Translations under genes and position numbers: made by a program
Notes under the pieces: generated by a model
What the model was told of the DNA's origin: nothing
The model's input: the letters and a program-made list of their open reading frames with translations, nothing else
Database searches by the model: none
Origin: Eggerthella sinensis
GTDB taxonomy: Bacteria; Actinomycetota; Coriobacteriia; Coriobacteriales; Eggerthellaceae
Assembly: GCF_003339815.1 (NCBI RefSeq)
Contig: NZ_PPTT01000012.1
Coordinates: 53,283 to 117,282 of the forward strand
Direction: 5' to 3'
DNA: 64,000 bases
Shown: positions 60,643 through 64,000 of the stretch, in pieces
Position numbering within the stretch: the first letter of the stretch is position 1
Layout: each line of letters opens with the position of its first letter

Positions 60643-62076
60643 GTCGGCATCCTGCACGAGCGTGATCATGTCCTGACGATTGTTCACGCCGAGCTTCTGA
60701 TAGATGCGCGACGTGTGCGTTTTCACCGTGCCCTCAGCCAGGAACAGCGCGTTCTGGATGTACGTACGATTGCGTCCCTGCGCGAGCAGTGCGAACACCT
60801 CGGTCTCGCGTGGCGACAGCCCGTAGCGCTCGGCGATGGCGCGCAGGCGTTCCTCATCGCTCGACGGTTGACGCGTCGCACCCGCATCGGCCTTCGGCGC
60901 CGCGCCCGTCCGACGCGAACGGAACAGCAGCATCATGACCACGATGAAGAAATACATGGCCAGCACGATGAGGACGCTGCTAAGCTCCACTGTGTTCTGC
61001 AGCAGCAGCGCGTAGGCGATGGAGAACGCGCCGTACACGGCATAGCCGATACCCACCACCCGGTACGGATGGATGCTCAAACTGCGGATGGACAGCGCGA
61101 TAAGAGCCCAATGGAACAGCTGCGAGAACAGCTCGACGAACGTCGTGAGCAGGTAGCTCGTCCATGCGGTGATGCCCACGAGATGCGCCACCTGCGGGTC
61201 GAGCAGGAAGAAACCGCCCAGGATGACCATGAACGGCGGCAGGAAGCGCGTTATGAGGTCGTCGCCCTGCTCTTTCACAAGCGTGACGCGCGCGAAAAAC
61301 AGCACGAGCGCGATGACGATGAGGAAGCCCAGGCCGTTGAGGATGTTCTCCACCTCGTACCCGCTTCCCCAAAACCCCATCTTGCTGAGCACGCGCACGA
61401 GCGCGCGCAGCACCGGCAGCAGCACGAGCAGTACGAGCAGCACGCGCTTGTCGGGCTCCTGCACCTTGGGAAGCTCGGCCAAATCGAGGGTCTCGGGCGA
61501 CCGATCGAGCAGCCGCTGACCGGCCCACACCGCCGCGAACGCGACAACCGGCGACACGATGGCCGCGCCGACCTGCACCGCAGCGGAGCCATGCAGATTG
61601 AACAGGCTCGTCATGATGGTCTTCGCCAGAAGGCTGATAGCCAGAATGGACACGACGGCGCCATAATCGCCTTGGTAGGCCACCTCGCATACAAGATGCA
61701 CGGCAAGCCAACCGTAGCCCACGCCCACGAAAAACAGGCACCCCGCGCAAAGGTAGTCGACGGGCAGGAGGGGCGCGAGGGAGGGAAACGAGAACAGGAG
61801 GGTTGCTGCGAGGGACGCCGTTGCCACGCCTATGCCGAGCGGCGCCTCGAAACGCTTGAGCGCTTTCGGCGCGAGCACGTAGAACGCCGTCGACAGCGTG
61901 AGACCGGCTAGGAACAGCACGCGCGCATTCGCGATGTCCTGCACCGCATCGGCGCTTGCAAAGAACCCGGAGCCGTGCCCCACCACGTCCGACCATACGC
62001 TCATGAACGCAAGGCCCACGACGGTGCAAGCTGCCAGCATCCAATCCCGTTTCGTCATATTCTGAAGCTGTGGCAT
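60637..62076 (-). CDS. Membrane-anchored LuxR-family regulator
   Basis: A 479-residue protein with about 12 hydrophobic segments (residues 10-395) and a C-terminal LuxR helix-turn-helix (LSPRETEVFALLAQGRNRTY, then LAEGTVKTHTSRIYQK). It is divergent from the Tat FAD oxidoreductase at 62303, its probable target. The start is ATG 62076 with a G-rich site upstream, although ATG 62058 is possible. Confidence 0.88.
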   Translation of the reverse strand: MPQLQNMTKRDWMLAACTVVGLAFMSVWSDVVGHGSGFFASADAVQDIANARVLFLAGLTLSTAFYVLAPKALKRFEAPLGIGVATASLAATLLFSFPSLAPLLPVDYLCAGCLFFVGVGYGWLAVHLVCEVAYQGDYGAVVSILAISLLAKTIMTSLFNLHGSAAVQVGAAIVSPVVAFAAVWAGQRLLDRSPETLDLAELPKVQEPDKRVLLVLLVLLPVLRALVRVLSKMGFWGSGYEVENILNGLGFLIVIALVLFFARVTLVKEQGDDLITRFLPPFMVILGGFFLLDPQVAHLVGITAWTSYLLTTFVELFSQLFHWALIALSIRSLSIHPYRVVGIGYAVYGAFSIAYALLLQNTVELSSVLIVLAMYFFIVVMMLLFRSRRTGAAPKADAGATRQPSSDEERLRAIAERYGLSPRETEVFALLAQGRNRTYIQNALFLAEGTVKTHTSRIYQKLGVNNRQDMITLVQDADS

Positions 62077-62179
62077 ACCCCTACGCCCTCCCCTCCTACG
62101 CTGTCGAGGATAGCACAACGAGCTTCCGCTCACCCGGAGGCAAGGGTCGAAGCAAGGGGGTTGCCGACACAATCATCCC

Positions 62180-62219
62180 TTTCGGGCACAAGGATGAGCA
62201 GGGTTTAGGGCGTTTCGGG
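62180..62219. promoter_or_regulatory. Direct repeats in the LuxR/FAD-oxidoreductase intergenic region
   Basis: TTTCGGG occurs at 62180-62186 and 62213-62219, 33 bp (about three turns) apart. A plus-strand TAGCAT (62246-62251) would place the second copy near -41. This is a weak candidate for LuxR-type activator sites. Confidence 0.25.
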
Positions 62220-62302
62220 AGACAACCCGACTCACCCGTCCGTCCTAGCATGGGACCCGATCCGAAGGGAAGGATCGCACCGATTGCACGGAAGGGGTTC
62301 AC

Positions 62303-63889
62303 ATGCTGGAGGAAACGAAACTCACCCGCAGGTCGTTCATCGGAGGGGCGGCCCTCGCTGCCGCAGGGATTGCCGCCACGGGCTTGACGGCGTGCGCCGC
62401 GCCCAAGCAGGCATCGACGGACGCGAGCGCATCGAGCGGCGAATGGGACGACGAGTTCGACATCGTAGTGTGCGGCGGCGGCATCGCCGGGCTCGCCTCG
62501 GCCATCACCGTTGCCACCGAAGGCGACGGCGCCACATGCCTGCTGCTCGAGAAGGACGTGTCGGCAAATGGAAACAGCCCGTTTTGCGCCGGCAGCATGC
62601 TGTACTGCGAAGACCCGGACGCCTTCATGGTGTACCTCGACGCTATGATTGGAGACAGCACGCCCGACGACGTGAAGGAGGCTTTCGCCGACGAGCTCGC
62701 GCATAACCTGTCCTGGCTCTACGATTTGGGCGCGAAGGAGGAATGGCTCGAGGTGGGCCCGCCGGACGACTCGAAGCTGGGTGAATGGCCCGAGCTCCCC
62801 AACGACAACACCTACGGACGCATCAAGTTCAAATCGGACGGCGACGGCCCCAACCACGTGTTCCAATTCCTCCTCAACGTGATGGAGGAGCACGCGGACG
62901 CCATCACGTTCAAAGCCTCTACGCCCATGGAGTCGCTCGTCCAGAATCCCGAGACGAAAGCCATCGAAGGCGTGGTGGCGAACGGCAAGCGCTACAAAGC
63001 GACCAAGGGCGTCATCATGTGCACGGGCGGCTTCGAGAGCGACGCTGAAATGCTGTACAACTACACGGGCGTGAAAGGCGTGTTCCCTTACGCGGGGAAG
63101 GCGAACACCGGGGACGGTCATCGAGCGTGCATGAAGGTGGGTGCCGATTTCTGGCATATGGCCGGCGGTGCTCAGTACTGGATGGCGCTGCGCGACCTCA
63201 CGAACACGAAGTTCGTCTCGACCGTGTGGAACTTCACGACGAAGCAGTACGGCATCACCGTGGGAGTCAACGGGCGCCGTTTCTACCAGGATTACGATGC
63301 GTGCTCATGCCCCACGACGCCGTACGCCGAGGCCGATTCCGATCCCAAACTCAACGTGGGCTACCGCCACGGCATCACGCAGTTCGGCGGAAACTGGACG
63401 CATCTGCCTTTCCCCGAGCAGGCGTGGTTCCTCTTCGACGCGGACGGCCTTGCCGCCGGCGCGTTTCCCTCCGAGAAGTCGTCCGACCCCGTTGCCGACG
63501 GATGGGCGGTGAGCGCCGAGAGCGTCGAAGGACTCGCAAGCGCCATCGAGGTGCCGGCAGACGAACTGACGAAAACCGTAGCGCAATGGAACGAGTTCTG
63601 CGACCGCGGCGAAGACCTGGCCTTCTACCGCCCCGCCGACACGCTGCAAAAGGTGGCGACACCGCCCTTCTACGCCGTGCTGTGCGTGCCGTCCATGCTC
63701 AACACCGACGGAGGGCCGGTACGCAGCCCGCAGGCCGAGATCCTCGACCCCTTCGGCGATCCCATTCCTCACCTGTACTCAGCCGGCGAGTTCGGATCGG
63801 TATGGGGACACCTCTACCAGGGCACCGGCAATGTCGGCGAATGCGCCGCTTTCGGCCGTATCGCCGCCCGGAGCGCGCTTTCCTCCTAG
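62303..63889 (+). CDS. Tat-exported lipoprotein FAD oxidoreductase (fumarate-reductase/flavocytochrome c family)
   Basis: A 528-residue FAD_binding_2-type reductase. The N-terminus has a Tat motif (TRRSF, R9-R10) and a lipobox (LTAC, C31), so it is probably exported and lipid-anchored. The FAD-binding motif is CGGGIAG (58-63) with E83, and the C-terminal FAD segment is YSAGEFGSVWGHLYQGTGNVGE. No haem-binding CxxCH is present, so electrons must come from a partner. Such enzymes in gut Coriobacteriia reduce organic acceptors; the substrate is unknown. GGAAGGGG precedes the ATG. Confidence 0.88.
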   Translation: MLEETKLTRRSFIGGAALAAAGIAATGLTACAAPKQASTDASASSGEWDDEFDIVVCGGGIAGLASAITVATEGDGATCLLLEKDVSANGNSPFCAGSMLYCEDPDAFMVYLDAMIGDSTPDDVKEAFADELAHNLSWLYDLGAKEEWLEVGPPDDSKLGEWPELPNDNTYGRIKFKSDGDGPNHVFQFLLNVMEEHADAITFKASTPMESLVQNPETKAIEGVVANGKRYKATKGVIMCTGGFESDAEMLYNYTGVKGVFPYAGKANTGDGHRACMKVGADFWHMAGGAQYWMALRDLTNTKFVSTVWNFTTKQYGITVGVNGRRFYQDYDACSCPTTPYAEADSDPKLNVGYRHGITQFGGNWTHLPFPEQAWFLFDADGLAAGAFPSEKSSDPVADGWAVSAESVEGLASAIEVPADELTKTVAQWNEFCDRGEDLAFYRPADTLQKVATPPFYAVLCVPSMLNTDGGPVRSPQAEILDPFGDPIPHLYSAGEFGSVWGHLYQGTGNVGECAAFGRIAARSALSS

Positions 63890-63900
63890 ACCCACGGCTC

Positions 63901-63937
63901 GAAGCGGAGCGCACCGACGCTCGGCGCGCTCCGCTTC
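63901..63937 (+). terminator. Terminator after the FAD oxidoreductase
   Basis: A 12-bp stem GAAGCGGAGCGC / GCGCTCCGCTTC enclosing a smaller CCGA/TCGG stem, 12 bp past the stop codon. No T-run. Nothing else is supported in the last 63 bp of the window. Confidence 0.6.
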
Positions 63938-64000
63938 TCCACCTCCCGCGGTAACGGCATGTTGCCGATGGCGGGGGTGGTGCGGGGGGCGTGCTATGGT

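Overview
This 64 kb window is high-GC actinobacterial chromosome, most likely from an anaerobic gut Coriobacteriia of the Eggerthella/Gordonibacter type. The evidence is a Tat-exported catechol-dehydroxylase-like molybdopterin enzyme, a Tat lipoprotein FAD oxidoreductase of the fumarate-reductase family, four membrane-anchored LuxR-type regulators (each a polytopic N-terminus plus a C-terminal LuxR helix-turn-helix) next to substrate-specific genes, a ferredoxin-linked Ech hydrogenase and a ferredoxin-dependent indolepyruvate oxidoreductase. The genus is inferred from gene content, not from a database match. No insertion sequence, prophage or CRISPR array was seen. One tRNA gene, tRNA-Pro(GGG), is present.

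Layout. 1-4 kb: molybdopterin oxidoreductase (cut by the left edge) behind a LuxR regulator. 4-7 kb: MFS efflux pump, MarR regulator and GluQ-RS. 7-18 kb: a long minus-strand run in two parts. The upstream part is pgsA, a VanW protein, a PaaK-type ligase, a tandem ACT protein, a D,D-carboxypeptidase and an FHA protein. The downstream part is iorA, iorB, a second ACT protein and a second PaaK. Many junctions are ATGA or GTGA stop/start overlaps. 18-23.5 kb: complete echABCDEF. 23.8-30 kb: MATE pump, YfcC-type transporter with a divergent LuxR regulator, ECF sigma factor with a DUF4179 membrane partner, and small membrane proteins. 31-40 kb: coaBC, hemH, rluD, lspA, ileS and a DegV protein. 40-44 kb: LuxR regulator, MFS transporter and amidohydrolase. 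44-47.5 kb: methyltransferase, DNA polymerase IV and an aminotransferase-fold protein. 47.5-59 kb: metal homeostasis (copA-csoR; ArsR, HMA protein, Zn/Cd ATPase) interleaved with SRAP, CPBP protease, AraC/EamA and ferredoxin genes. 59-64 kb: MarR with a BAAT/thioesterase protein, then a fourth LuxR regulator divergent from a FAD oxidoreductase.

How it fits together. IorAB oxidises aryl-pyruvates to aryl-acyl-CoA and reduces ferredoxin, PaaK-type ligases act on aryl-acetates, and Ech can re-oxidise ferredoxin with H2 formation and ion pumping. This suggests a route for energy from aromatic amino acids. The LuxR-flanked enzymes and transporters look like inducible single-substrate modules.

Most notable points: (1) four perfect copies of the ParB site parS (TGTTTCACGTGAAACA) within 6.6 kb (50156-56741), marking a chromosome-segregation centromere and so probable closeness to oriC; (2) a copper ATPase whose C-terminus is a CopZ-like domain with its own Shine-Dalgarno and ATG; (3) an aminotransferase-fold protein with Glu where the PLP lysine should be; (4) mutually exclusive hairpins in the LuxR/MFS intergenic region; (5) a sliding-clamp-like QLSLF motif in an insert of the SRAP protein.
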